Below, in pieces: positions 7,843-17,119 of a stretch of DNA of 38,188 nucleotides. A program made the translations under genes and the position numbers. The stretch comes from Thermoanaerobacterales bacterium. Its GTDB lineage: Bacteria; Actinomycetota; Acidimicrobiia; Acidimicrobiales; JACDCH01. The DNA is taken from positions 1-38,188 of the forward strand of contig PKRH01000012.1 in NCBI GenBank assembly GCA_017577565.1. The letters are read 5' to 3'. Numbering within the stretch: position 1 is the stretch's first letter; each line of letters opens with the position of its first letter. Under the pieces are notes generated by a model, which saw only the letters and a program-made list of their open reading frames with translations, did not search any database and was not told where the DNA came from.

Positions 7843-8402
7843 GTTCTCTCCTCGAGGAAGCGGCGGATGGTGGCGGGGTACAGGCGGCGCTCGACCTGCT
7901 TGATGCGCTCGTGCAGCGTCTCCTCGGTGTCGTCGGGGAGCACCTCGACCGTCTCCTGGGCGAGGATCGGCCCCTCGTCGACCTCGGCGGTGGCGATGTG
8001 GATGGTCGTGCCCGTGACCTTCACCCCGTGGTCGAGCGCGTCGCGCACCGCGTGCCAGCCCTTGAACGCCGGCAGCAGCGAGGGGTGGGAGTTGAGGACC
8101 CGGCCGGGGAAGGCGGCCGGCAGGTCGGGCACCACGGTGCCGAACCCGGCCATGGCGACGACGTCGACGCCGTAGCCGCGCAGCACCTTGACCAGCCGCT
8201 CGCCGTACGCCTTGCGGTCGAACTCCGGCCCCCACTCGGTGCGCTCGACCAGCTCGGTCGGCACGCCGTGGGACCTCGCCACCTCGAGCGCCCGGCAGGG
8301 TCGGTCGGCGACGACGACCGTGACGGTGATCCCATCGCGCAGTATGGCGTCGAGTAGGGTTCCGCTGCCCGAAGCGAGCACAGCGAGACGAGCCGGGGGC
8401 AT
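7839..8402 (-). CDS. purN: Phosphoribosylglycinamide formyltransferase
   Basis: Folate-dependent GAR transformylase, third step of purine synthesis. 187 aa, usual size. It starts VLASGSGTLLDAIL, in place of the familiar ASGxGSNL phosphate loop. The catalytic set is visible in NSHPSLLPAF (Asn and His) and VDEGPILAQ (Asp). First gene of the leftward purN-purH-folD-metF block; its TGA overlaps the purH GTG. No ribosome site precedes ATG 8402. A -10 box TAGCAT lies 7 nt upstream, pointing to a leaderless transcript. Confidence 0.94.
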   Translation of the reverse strand: MPPARLAVLASGSGTLLDAILRDGITVTVVVADRPCRALEVARSHGVPTELVERTEWGPEFDRKAYGERLVKVLRGYGVDVVAMAGFGTVVPDLPAAFPGRVLNSHPSLLPAFKGWHAVRDALDHGVKVTGTTIHIATAEVDEGPILAQETVEVLPDDTEETLHERIKQVERRLYPATIRRFLEERT

Positions 8403-8409
8403 CGGGCCG

Positions 8410-8415
8410 ATGCTA
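8410..8415 (-). promoter_or_regulatory. -10 box TAGCAT for leaderless purN transcript
   Basis: TAGCAT on the minus strand is separated by 7 nt from the purN ATG, so transcription would begin at or next to the start codon. No clear -35. Confidence 0.5.
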
Positions 8416-8496
8416 GCGGCGGGCCGTCGCCACGCCGTGCAGCCGGCCGTCGCGCTCGCGGGCGGACGTCAAACCTCGTCAGGACGGAAAGACCTC

Positions 8497-9027
8497 ATGG
8501 ACCTGAACAAGCTCACGACTGGCGACAAGGTCATCGCCGGGTCGGGGATCGTCTTCCTCATCGCCATGTTCCTCCCCTGGTGGGGGATCGACCTCGGCCG
8601 TTACGGATCCGGCTCCAACAGCGGGTGGGACTACTTCCTGACCGGCATCCTGCCGCTGCTGATCATCGTCGCGATGGTCGCCCAGATCGCCCTGGCGCGC
8701 TTCAGCACGACGCAGCTGCCCCAGCCGCCCCTGCCGTGGAACCAGCTCCACCTGATCGCCGGCGGCGTGGTGGCCGTGCTGCTGATCCTCCGGGTGATCA
8801 TCCCGTCGTCGGAGGGATCCGGCATGTTCGAGATCGACCTCGACCGCATGTGGGGCCTCTGGGTCGCCCTGCTCGCTGCCCTCGGCGTCGGCGTGGGCGG
8901 CTTCCTCAAGAGCAAGGAGCCCCAGGACACCGTTCCGGCCCCGCCGCCGGGTGCCCCGGGCATGCCGCCCCCGCCGCCCGGCGGCCCGAACGTGCCGCCC
9001 CCGCCGCCCGGCGGCCAGTCGTTCTGA
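8497..9027 (+). CDS. Four-TM membrane protein with proline-rich C-terminal tail
   Basis: 176-aa protein with no family I can name. It opens MDLNKLTTGDKVIAG and has four hydrophobic segments: about 17-28 (FLIAMFLPWW), 48-65 (ILPLLIIVAMVAQIAL), 87-106 (HLIAGGVVAVLLILRVI) and 120-140 (GLWVALLAALGVGVGGFL). A cytoplasmic-looking tail follows with repeated PPPPGG units, like tails that contact SH3-like or scaffold proteins. ATG 8497 was chosen because GGAAAG lies 5 nt upstream and the first hydrophobic segment follows a short polar start. The much longer open frame upstream is antisense to purN. A GC hairpin terminates it. Function unknown. Confidence 0.75.
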   Translation: MDLNKLTTGDKVIAGSGIVFLIAMFLPWWGIDLGRYGSGSNSGWDYFLTGILPLLIIVAMVAQIALARFSTTQLPQPPLPWNQLHLIAGGVVAVLLILRVIIPSSEGSGMFEIDLDRMWGLWVALLAALGVGVGGFLKSKEPQDTVPAPPPGAPGMPPPPPGGPNVPPPPPGGQSF

Positions 9028-9054
9028 CACCACCGCCCACACGGATCTGCGCTC

Positions 9055-9080
9055 CGGGCCCCGCCCCACGGCGGGGCCCG
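9055..9080 (+). terminator. Terminator hairpin after the proline-tailed membrane protein
   Basis: Perfect 11-bp stem CGGGCCCCGCC with a 4-nt loop CCAC, 28 nt after the stop at 9027; no U-tract. Confidence 0.6.
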
Positions 9081-9137
9081 CTCGCGTCCGGCACGCGATG
9101 CGCCGCCACCGGAGCCCGGTCGATCCGGTGGCGCTGA

Positions 9138-9259
9138 TCACCACGTCAGCGCGTGAGGGACGCCAGAACCGCAGGGGCACGACAGCACCGCCGGAACCGG
9201 GGCCCGCTCGACCGTCCTGGCGGCGCTCGTCAACACATCTGCGCGTGAGGGACGCCAGA
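9138..9259. repeat. Two copies of a 30-bp intergenic repeat with core GCGTGAGGGACGCCAGA
   Basis: Copies at 9138-9167 and 9230-9259 match at 27 of 30 positions by eye, offset by 92 bp; the last 19 bases (GCGCGTGAGGGACGCCAGA) are identical. The core contains a small inverted repeat GCGT-GAGGG-ACGC. They fill the 341-bp noncoding stretch 9028-9368 together with a terminator. This could be a REP-like dispersed element. Confidence 0.55.
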
Positions 9260-9368
9260 CGTGCGTCGAGGCGGCGACCGGCCGGACGCCACGTGTCACG
9301 GCGGCGGCATACCCGTCGGCCGTACGGCATCGGCCGAGAGGCCGAAGGGCAGCGACAGGAGGTGGCAC

Positions 9369-9467
9369 ATGGGCAGGACCGCCGGGCGGGTTGGGCCGAT
9401 CCTCGCGACGCCGCTCCTCACCCTCGTCGTGGGGATCCCGTCCCTCGTCGAGGAGCTCGGCGGATGA
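9369..9467 (+). CDS. Small 32-aa membrane peptide, translationally coupled
   Basis: Short ORF of 32 codons, MGRTAGRVGPILATPLLTL then a hydrophobic stretch ending SLVEELGG. Two things support it as real. A near-perfect Shine-Dalgarno AGGAGGTG (9357-9364) stands about 5 nt before the ATG, stronger than most in this window. Its TGA also overlaps the next start in ATGA (9464-9467). One hydrophobic segment (about 9-25) after a basic start suggests a single-pass membrane peptide. Alternatively it is a leader ORF that controls translation of the neighbour. Function unknown. Confidence 0.55.
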   Translation: MGRTAGRVGPILATPLLTLVVGIPSLVEELGG

Positions 9468-9802
9468 GCGCCGTCCCTCCCCCTCCGGCACCCCAACCGC
9501 CACCGCGCCCGCAGGCGCAGCCACCGTCGGCCCCGCCCGGGCCGATCGGGACGACCGCCAACGTCCTCGGGTTGGTCGCGGCGGTCAGCGCGCTGTTCAC
9601 GCCGGCGCTCGCGTTCGCCCCCCTCGCCGCGCTCGGCGCCGCGGCGTTCCTGCTCGGCCTGATCGCCAGCAGCCGGGAGCACAAGGCCGGCACCCTCGGC
9701 GTGCTCGGCGGCCTCGCCGCGGTCGTGGTCGCCATGGTGCTCTACTCCCGGTACCAGGAGGCCATGGAGATCCTCGACGAGCTCGGGCGCCTCGGGCTCT
9801 GA
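9464..9802 (+). CDS. Small membrane protein with proline-rich N-terminus (DUF4190-like layout)
   Basis: 112 aa. The first about 28 residues are mostly Pro, Gln and Ala (PPPPAPQPPPRPQAQPP). Two hydrophobic segments follow (about 32-60, VLGLVAAVSALFTPALAFAP, and 75-95, LGVLGGLAAVVVAMVLY), then a charged helix EAMEILDELGRLGL. This P-rich-then-two-TM layout resembles DUF4190-type proteins, but I would not assign it firmly. The start overlaps the stop of the 32-aa ORF (ATGA), so the two are co-translated. A 28-bp palindrome follows and separates it from convergent sucD. Confidence 0.7.
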   Translation: MSAVPPPPAPQPPPRPQAQPPSAPPGPIGTTANVLGLVAAVSALFTPALAFAPLAALGAAAFLLGLIASSREHKAGTLGVLGGLAAVVVAMVLYSRYQEAMEILDELGRLGL

Positions 9803-9828
9803 CCCGGCGACGACCGGCCGGGCGCGCG

Positions 9829-9856
9829 GACGGCGCACCCCGCGGGGTGCGCCGTC
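9829..9856. terminator. Bidirectional terminator, 28-bp perfect palindrome
   Basis: GACGGCGCACCCCG followed by its exact complement, between the convergent 9464-9802 gene and sucD. It can fold as a hairpin from either strand. No U-tract. Confidence 0.7.
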
Positions 9857-9890
9857 GTGCGCGTGCGGCCCGTCCGGGACGGCCGCGGGA

Positions 9891-10787
9891 TCAGAGGTTG
9901 CGGACGACCTCGACCATGAGCTGGCTGGCCTCGGTCGGGTTGAGGCCGACCTTGGCGCCCGCGTCCCGCAGGGCGTCCATCTTCGCCTGGGCCGTGCCCT
10001 TGCCGCCGGAGACGATGGCGCCGGCGTGGCCCATCTTCTTGCCCGGCGGGGCGGTGACGCCGGCGATGTAGCTGACCACCGGCTTGGTCATCTTCGACTT
10101 GATGAACTCGGCGGCCTCCTCCTCGGCCGAGCCGCCGATCTCGCCGAACATCATCACGGCGTGGGTGTCGGGGTCGGCCTCGAAGGCCTCGAGGCAGTCG
10201 ATGAACGACGTGCCCGGCACCGGGTCGCCGCCGATGCCGACACAGGTCGACACCGCGATGTCGTTGAGCTTCAGCTCGTAGAGCGCCTGGTAGGTGAGGG
10301 TGCCGGACCGGCTGACGATGCCGACCGCCTTCTCGCCCGGCGCCGGCGGCTTGGCGATGTGGCCCGCGGTGATGCCGATGTTGCACTTGCCGGGGCTGAT
10401 GATGCCCGGGCAGTTCGGGCCCAGCAGCCGCACGTCGGGGAAGTCCCGCCGCAGCTTGTTGTAGAACCAGGCCTCGTCGTGGGCCGGCACGCCCTCGGTG
10501 ATGCAGACGATGAACTTCACGCCGCCCTCGGCCGCCTCGATGACCGCGTCGCGCACGCCGGGGGCGGGGATGAAGATGCAGCTCGCGGTCGCGCCCGTCG
10601 CCTCGACGGCCTCGCCCACCGTGGCGAACACCGGGATGCCCTCGACGTCGGTGCCGGCCTTGCGGGGGTTCGTCCCCGCCACGACCTTCGTGCCGTAGTC
10701 GCGGTTGAGCAGCCCGTAGAAGCGGCCCTGGCTGCCGGTGAGACCCTGGTAGATGACCTTGGTGTTCTCGTCGACGAAGATCGCCAT
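9891..10787 (-). CDS. sucD: Succinyl-CoA synthetase alpha subunit
   Basis: Alpha chain of ADP/GDP-forming succinate-CoA ligase in the TCA cycle; carries the phosphohistidine. 298 aa, normal length. The CoA-binding Rossmann start is VIYQGLTGSQGRF, LLGPNCPGIISPG follows, and the active-site histidine lies in KMGHAGAIVSGG (H254). It sits 11 nt after sucC with GAGGT in the gap, so the pair forms an operon encoding the heterodimer. Confidence 0.96.
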   Translation of the reverse strand: MAIFVDENTKVIYQGLTGSQGRFYGLLNRDYGTKVVAGTNPRKAGTDVEGIPVFATVGEAVEATGATASCIFIPAPGVRDAVIEAAEGGVKFIVCITEGVPAHDEAWFYNKLRRDFPDVRLLGPNCPGIISPGKCNIGITAGHIAKPPAPGEKAVGIVSRSGTLTYQALYELKLNDIAVSTCVGIGGDPVPGTSFIDCLEAFEADPDTHAVMMFGEIGGSAEEEAAEFIKSKMTKPVVSYIAGVTAPPGKKMGHAGAIVSGGKGTAQAKMDALRDAGAKVGLNPTEASQLMVEVVRNL

Positions 10788-10798
10788 GGCTCAGGACC

Positions 10799-11941
10799 TC
10801 ACTTCCCCGCCAGCGCGACGGCGGTCTTCGCGGCGTCGAGCATGGTGGGCTGCATCTGGAGCTTGTCGGACAGGTGCGGCTTCAGGATCTCGCGGCCCAG
10901 GTCGGCGTTCGTCCCGTCGAGGCGGATGACGATCGGCACGTCGATCTGCACCCGGCCGAGCGCGGTGACGATGCCGTTGGCCACCTCCTCGCCCTTGGTG
11001 ATGCCGCCGAAGATGTTGATGAGGATGGACCGCACGTTGGGGTCGTTGTTGATGACCTCGAGCGCGCCCGCCATCACGTCGGCCGAGGCGCCCCCGCCGA
11101 TGTCGAGGAAGTTGGCCGGCTTGCCGCCCACCTGGTTGACGATGTCGACGGTCGACATGGCGAGCCCGGCGCCGTTGGCGATGACGCCCACGTAGCCGTC
11201 GAGCCCGACGTACTGCAGGCCCTTCTCGTGGGCCGCCCGCTCGCGCTCGTCGCGGACCTGCGTGGCGTCGTACTGCTCGTAGTCGGGATGGCGGAAGACG
11301 GCGTTGCCGTCGAGGGTCACCTTGGCGTCGAGCGCGTGGACCTCGCCGGTGGGCTTGAGGATCAGCGGGTTGATCTCGACGAGGTCGGCGTCGCCCTCGA
11401 CGTAGGCCCGGTAGAGCTTGAGCAGGACGTCGACCGCGCCCTCGGTGGCCCGGGGGTTCAGCTTGGCCGCCTCGACCCAGGCCCGGGCCTGCTCCTCGGT
11501 CAGCCCGTCGACCGGGTCGACCCAGATCTTGGCGATGGCGTCGGGGTCCTCGGCGGCGACGGCCTCGATGTCGACGCCGCCCTTGGCGGAGAGCATGCCG
11601 AGGTGCTTCTTGACGGAGCGGTCGAGCGTGAAGCTCGCGTAGTACTCCTCGGCGATGTCGGAGGCCTTCTCGATCCAGAGCAGCTCGACCGTGTGGCCCT
11701 TGATGTCCATCCCCAGGATGTTCCGGGCGTGGGTGCGGGTCTCCTCCGCGTCGCCGGCGAGCTTGATGCCGCCGGCCTTGCCACGCCCGCCCACCTGCAC
11801 CTGGGCCTTGACCACGACCGGGTAGCCGAGGCGCTCGGCGGCGGCCACCGCCTCGTCGACCGTGGAGACGACCTCGCCGGGGCTCACCGGGATGCCGTAG
11901 CGGGCGAAGAACTGCTTGCCTTGGTATTCGAACAGGTCCAA
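10799..11941 (-). CDS. sucC: Succinyl-CoA synthetase beta subunit
   Basis: ATP-grasp beta chain that partners SucD and determines nucleotide use. 380 aa, normal size. Motifs: MDLFEYQGKQFF N-terminus, AQVQVGGRGKAGG (46-58) in the ATP-grasp region, DLVEINPL (metal site), NGAGLAMSTVDIV and GGASADVM. The start codon is TTG (11941), supported by AGGAG 8 nt upstream and by the conserved N-terminus beginning exactly there. It is the first gene of sucC-sucD, probably transcribed from TAGTAT at 12007-12002. Confidence 0.96.
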   Translation of the reverse strand: MDLFEYQGKQFFARYGIPVSPGEVVSTVDEAVAAAERLGYPVVVKAQVQVGGRGKAGGIKLAGDAEETRTHARNILGMDIKGHTVELLWIEKASDIAEEYYASFTLDRSVKKHLGMLSAKGGVDIEAVAAEDPDAIAKIWVDPVDGLTEEQARAWVEAAKLNPRATEGAVDVLLKLYRAYVEGDADLVEINPLILKPTGEVHALDAKVTLDGNAVFRHPDYEQYDATQVRDERERAAHEKGLQYVGLDGYVGVIANGAGLAMSTVDIVNQVGGKPANFLDIGGGASADVMAGALEVINNDPNVRSILINIFGGITKGEEVANGIVTALGRVQIDVPIVIRLDGTNADLGREILKPHLSDKLQMQPTMLDAAKTAVALAGK

Positions 11942-12001
11942 GGGCTCGGCTCCTGTGCTGGTCCGATGGCGCCGGTTCGTTGTGCGGTGCGCCGGGTGGC
12001 G

Positions 12002-12030
12002 ATACTACGGGCGTGGCCCTGAGACCTCCC
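12002..12030 (-). promoter_or_regulatory. Putative sucCD promoter
   Basis: On the minus strand TTGGGA is followed 19 bp later by TAGTAT (12007-12002), a good -10, giving a leader of about 50 nt before the TTG start. The spacer is slightly long. Confidence 0.4.
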
Positions 12031-12041
12031 AAGTCCCGCAC

Positions 12042-12560
12042 GTGAGCCCCGTCGAGCAGAGCCGACGCCACGCCGGCCGCGCCCTGGCGGTGGCGGGGGC
12101 GGGGGTGGTCCTCGCGCTGCTGATCGCCTTCGCCGTGGCCCGGTTGGCGAGCCAGGGCCGGGTCGAGGTGCGGCTGGGCTCGGACACCTTCGCCGAGCAG
12201 AGGGCCGAGGACGCAGCCGAGGAGATCGCCGCTCGGGGGCCGATCCTCTACCCCGACGCCGCCGGCGGCGACCGCGACATCTACCTGCAGCACCTGGGCG
12301 ACGACCCCGAGGAGGGCTGGGTCGTGATCGGCGCCCGTCCGCCCGGCGTGCCCCGGTCGTGCAGCGTCCGCTGGGACCCCGAGGACGAGGTGTTCGTGCT
12401 GCTCGACGAGCACGGCGAGGTCGCCGGCGAGTGCGACGGGCGGGAGTTCCCGGCCGACGGCACCGGCCTGCCGACCTACCCGGTCCGGGTCGACGAGGAC
12501 GGCATGCTCGACGTCGACCTCAACGCCGCCGAGCGGGCGACGTCGACCACCGCCGGCTGA
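12042..12560 (+). CDS. Membrane-anchored protein with Rieske-like C-terminal region lacking Fe-S ligands
   Basis: 172 aa: short cytoplasmic start, one TM helix (about 13-35, RALAVAGAGVVLALLIAFAVA), then an extracytoplasmic domain. The C-terminal part (CSVRWDP 107-113; ECDGREFPADGTGLPTYPVRV 130-150; then DGMLDVDLN) follows the strand and loop pattern of a Rieske fold. The CxH and CxxH cluster ligands are absent; only C107 and C131 remain, with no histidine beside them. Assignment is by pattern and uncertain. GTG 12042 was chosen because it opens just before the TM helix; the longer frame runs antisense into the sucC start. Convergent with the L,D-transpeptidase. Confidence 0.65.
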   Translation: MSPVEQSRRHAGRALAVAGAGVVLALLIAFAVARLASQGRVEVRLGSDTFAEQRAEDAAEEIAARGPILYPDAAGGDRDIYLQHLGDDPEEGWVVIGARPPGVPRSCSVRWDPEDEVFVLLDEHGEVAGECDGREFPADGTGLPTYPVRVDEDGMLDVDLNAAERATSTTAG

Positions 12561-12601
12561 CGGCGGGTGGCGGCGGGTGGCGGTCGCGGCGGTCGGTCGG
12601 G

Positions 12602-13510
12602 TCAGTAGACCCAGACCGGCGTGCCGATCTCGGCCACGCCGCTGGACCACAGCAGGTCCATCGCCGCGTTCGTCACCCGCGCGCAGCCGTGCGAGGCGGG
12701 CTGCGCCGGGATGCTGCCCGATCCGTGGATGGCGATGCCGCCGTTGAAGTACTTGGGCCGGTAGAGCGTGCCGAGCGGCGCCTCGCGCAGGCCGTCGATC
12801 TGGCGCTCGATCGTGAAGTGGCCGGGAGGTGTGACCGCCCGGGCCGTCCCGCCGGTCGAGCTGGTGTAGGCCTCGCCGTTGCCGGTGGAGGTGTTGATGG
12901 CCCAGGTGACGCGGCCGTCCTGGACGACGAACAGCACCTGGCGGTCGAGGTCGATCTCGATGCCGTGCGTGCCCCGGGGCACCGGCCGGGAGGCGGTGGC
13001 CAGCGCCTGCTGGGTGGCCGGGCCGGCGACGCCGTCACGGGCCAGGCCCTCGACCTTCTGGAAGGCCATGACCGCCTGCCGGGTCAGCTGGCCGTAGGTG
13101 CCGTCGGGCTCGCCCAGCCAGTAGCCCAGCTCGACGAGGCGCTGCTGCAGGGCGAGGACCGCCTCGCCGCTCTCCCCCAGCTCGAGCGTGCCGTCGGCCG
13201 CCGGGTCGGGCGGCAGCGTCGTCGTCGTGGTCGGGGCCGTCGTCGTCGTGGTGGTGGGCGCGGTGGTGGTCGTGGTCGGGGCGCTCGTGGTCGTCGTCGC
13301 CTCGGTCGTCGTGGTGGTCGAGTCGGTGGTGGTGGGGCCGGCGCCGCGGGTCGCGGTCTCGTCGCCGGACCCCGACAGCAGCGAGCTCGCGGCGGCGCCG
13401 GCCACCACGACCGTCACCACGGCGCCGGCCACGGCGGCGCGCCGCCACCGCCGGGCGGCGAGGCGGCCACGGGGAGCCACGTGTCGGGGGGCGGGGTCCT
13501 GCTCGCTCAC
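12602..13510 (-). CDS. L,D-transpeptidase (YkuD) with peptidoglycan-binding domain
   Basis: Cell-wall enzyme forming 3-3 cross-links or attaching proteins to peptidoglycan outside the membrane. 302 aa. TM anchor about 24-45, then a threonine-rich linker (59-99; long TTTTT runs with Ala/Pro breaks) typical of wall-spanning spacers. A PG_binding_1 domain follows (about 108-165: GESGEAVLALQQRL, FQKVEGLARDGVAGPATQQAL). The YkuD catalytic domain (about 181-302) has IHGSGSIPAQPASHGCARV, giving the His and the SHGC cysteine nucleophile. The start is GTG 13510 with GGAGGAG about 10 nt upstream. The linker DNA is a GTC/GTG-rich simple repeat (about 13210-13335) that could vary in length. Confidence 0.93.
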   Translation of the reverse strand: MSEQDPAPRHVAPRGRLAARRWRRAAVAGAVVTVVVAGAAASSLLSGSGDETATRGAGPTTTDSTTTTTEATTTTSAPTTTTTAPTTTTTTAPTTTTTLPPDPAADGTLELGESGEAVLALQQRLVELGYWLGEPDGTYGQLTRQAVMAFQKVEGLARDGVAGPATQQALATASRPVPRGTHGIEIDLDRQVLFVVQDGRVTWAINTSTGNGEAYTSSTGGTARAVTPPGHFTIERQIDGLREAPLGTLYRPKYFNGGIAIHGSGSIPAQPASHGCARVTNAAMDLLWSSGVAEIGTPVWVY

Positions 13511-13561
13511 GTCGGTGCTGCTCCTCCGCTGGGCGTGGCGACGTCGTACGGGGGCGACCGC

Positions 13562-13600
13562 CGCCGTCAGCCCGCGATGTCCGCCGTGGGGCTGACGGCG
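13562..13600 (-). other. 12-bp-stem hairpin in L,D-transpeptidase leader
   Basis: CGCCGTCAGCCC (13562-13573) pairs perfectly with 13589-13600 across a 15-nt loop, 52 nt upstream of the transpeptidase start and 125 nt after the pcrA stop. It is either a pcrA terminator or an RNA control element of the transpeptidase. A 12-bp DNA palindrome GCGATCGATCGC at 13650-13661 lies further upstream. Confidence 0.5.
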
Positions 13601-13724
13601 ACGGTCACCTCTCAGACGCCGGACCCGCTCCTCGGGATGACGTCGTCGGGCGATCGATCGCGAACTGTGACAAAGCGCCGCGGAGCGTACCCGGCGGGAC
13701 GCGGTCGGTGGGGTCGCGCCCGGG

Positions 13725-16058
<2,334 letters not shown>

Positions 16059-16129
16059 CGGTGGGGCCATCGTAGGGGCGGGCACCGACGGAGCCGTCCA
16101 CCCCCGCGCCCGGCCGCGCCCCGGCCTGC

Positions 16130-16135
16130 GATGCT
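16130..16135 (+). promoter_or_regulatory. -10-like GATGCT for leaderless alpha/beta hydrolase transcript
   Basis: GATGCT lies 6 nt before GTG 16142. It lacks the leading T of TAnnnT but keeps the A and the final T. Confidence 0.35.
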
Positions 16136-16141
16136 GGGGGC

Positions 16142-17050
16142 GTGACGGTCGAGCGGATCCCCTACGACGAGTTCTCGATGTTCCACGAGAACGCCGCCGA
16201 GCACGGGCTGCCCTACGACGGCCCCCCGGCCGTCCGCCGGGAGTTCGTCGAGGTCGACCCCGGCCGGCGGCTGAGCGCGCTCGTCTGGGGGACGTCCGAC
16301 CCCGAGCTGGTGCTGGTGCACGGCGGCGCCCAGAACGCCCACACCTGGGACACGGTGGCGCTGGCGCTCGACCGGCCGCTGGTGGCCGTCGACCTGCCGG
16401 GCCACGGCCACTCGGACGGCGGCCGCGGCAGCGTGCTCGACCCGGTCGAGAACGCCCGGGACGTGGCGGTCGCCGTGCGGGAGCTGGCCCCCGAGGCGCG
16501 GGCCGTCGTCGGGATGTCGCTCGGCGGCCTGACCGCCCTCGCGCTGTCCCGGCTGGCGCCCGAGCTCGTGCGCTCGCTCGTCCTCGTCGACGTCACCCCG
16601 GGCGTCGACCGCCGGAAGGCGGCGAGCGTCATCGCCTTCGTCGACGGCCCCGAGAGCTTCGACAGCTTCGAGGAGATGCTGGCCCGGACGAAGGCCTTCA
16701 ACCCCACCCGGTCCGAGTCGTCGCTGCGCCGGGGGATCCTGCACAACGCCGTCCAGCGCGAGGACGGCACCTGGGTGTGGCGCCACGCCCGCCACCGCCC
16801 GGCCCGCCGGCCCGACGACCTGCGCTTCGGCGAGCTGTGGGACGACGTGTCCGCGCTGGCCGTGCCGCTGATGCTCGTGCGGGGGACCCTGCCCCAGTCG
16901 GTCGTCGACGACGAGGACGAGGCCGAGCTGCGGCGCCGCCGGCCCGACGCCCGGGTCGAGCGGGTGGAGGGCGCCGGCCACAGCGTGCAGGGCGACCGGC
17001 CCGTCGAGCTGGCGCGGCTGATCGAGGACTTCCTCGCCACGGTGGGCTGA
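16142..17050 (+). CDS. Alpha/beta-fold hydrolase
   Basis: 302-aa serine hydrolase of the alpha/beta fold; substrate unknown. Oxyanion-loop HGGAQNAHTWD (60-70), nucleophile elbow GMSLGG (124-129, Ser126), a candidate acid in SVVDDEDEAE and catalytic histidine in GAGHSVQGDRP. The first 40 residues (IPYDEFSMFHENAAEHG) precede the fold and look specific to a subfamily. Starts at GTG 16142 with GATGCT 6 nt upstream and no ribosome site, so possibly leaderless. Confidence 0.85.
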   Translation: MTVERIPYDEFSMFHENAAEHGLPYDGPPAVRREFVEVDPGRRLSALVWGTSDPELVLVHGGAQNAHTWDTVALALDRPLVAVDLPGHGHSDGGRGSVLDPVENARDVAVAVRELAPEARAVVGMSLGGLTALALSRLAPELVRSLVLVDVTPGVDRRKAASVIAFVDGPESFDSFEEMLARTKAFNPTRSESSLRRGILHNAVQREDGTWVWRHARHRPARRPDDLRFGELWDDVSALAVPLMLVRGTLPQSVVDDEDEAELRRRRPDARVERVEGAGHSVQGDRPVELARLIEDFLATVG

Positions 17051-17119
17051 GCCGTCCGGCCCGGCCCCGCCGCGCCGGTGTTACCGTGCCCCTGGCAGCC
17101 GACCGGGGAGGATCCGTCG

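Noticed and set aside
13209..13335. GTC/GTG tandem repeats that look like a minisatellite or CRISPR-like array
   Set aside because: They encode the Thr-rich linker of the transpeptidase in frame; there are no spacers or regular repeat units.
13511..13724. Possible c-di-AMP (ydaO) riboswitch before the L,D-transpeptidase
   Set aside because: The characteristic GGGGGACC and GGGGTGAAT-like blocks are not present; only a simple hairpin is seen.
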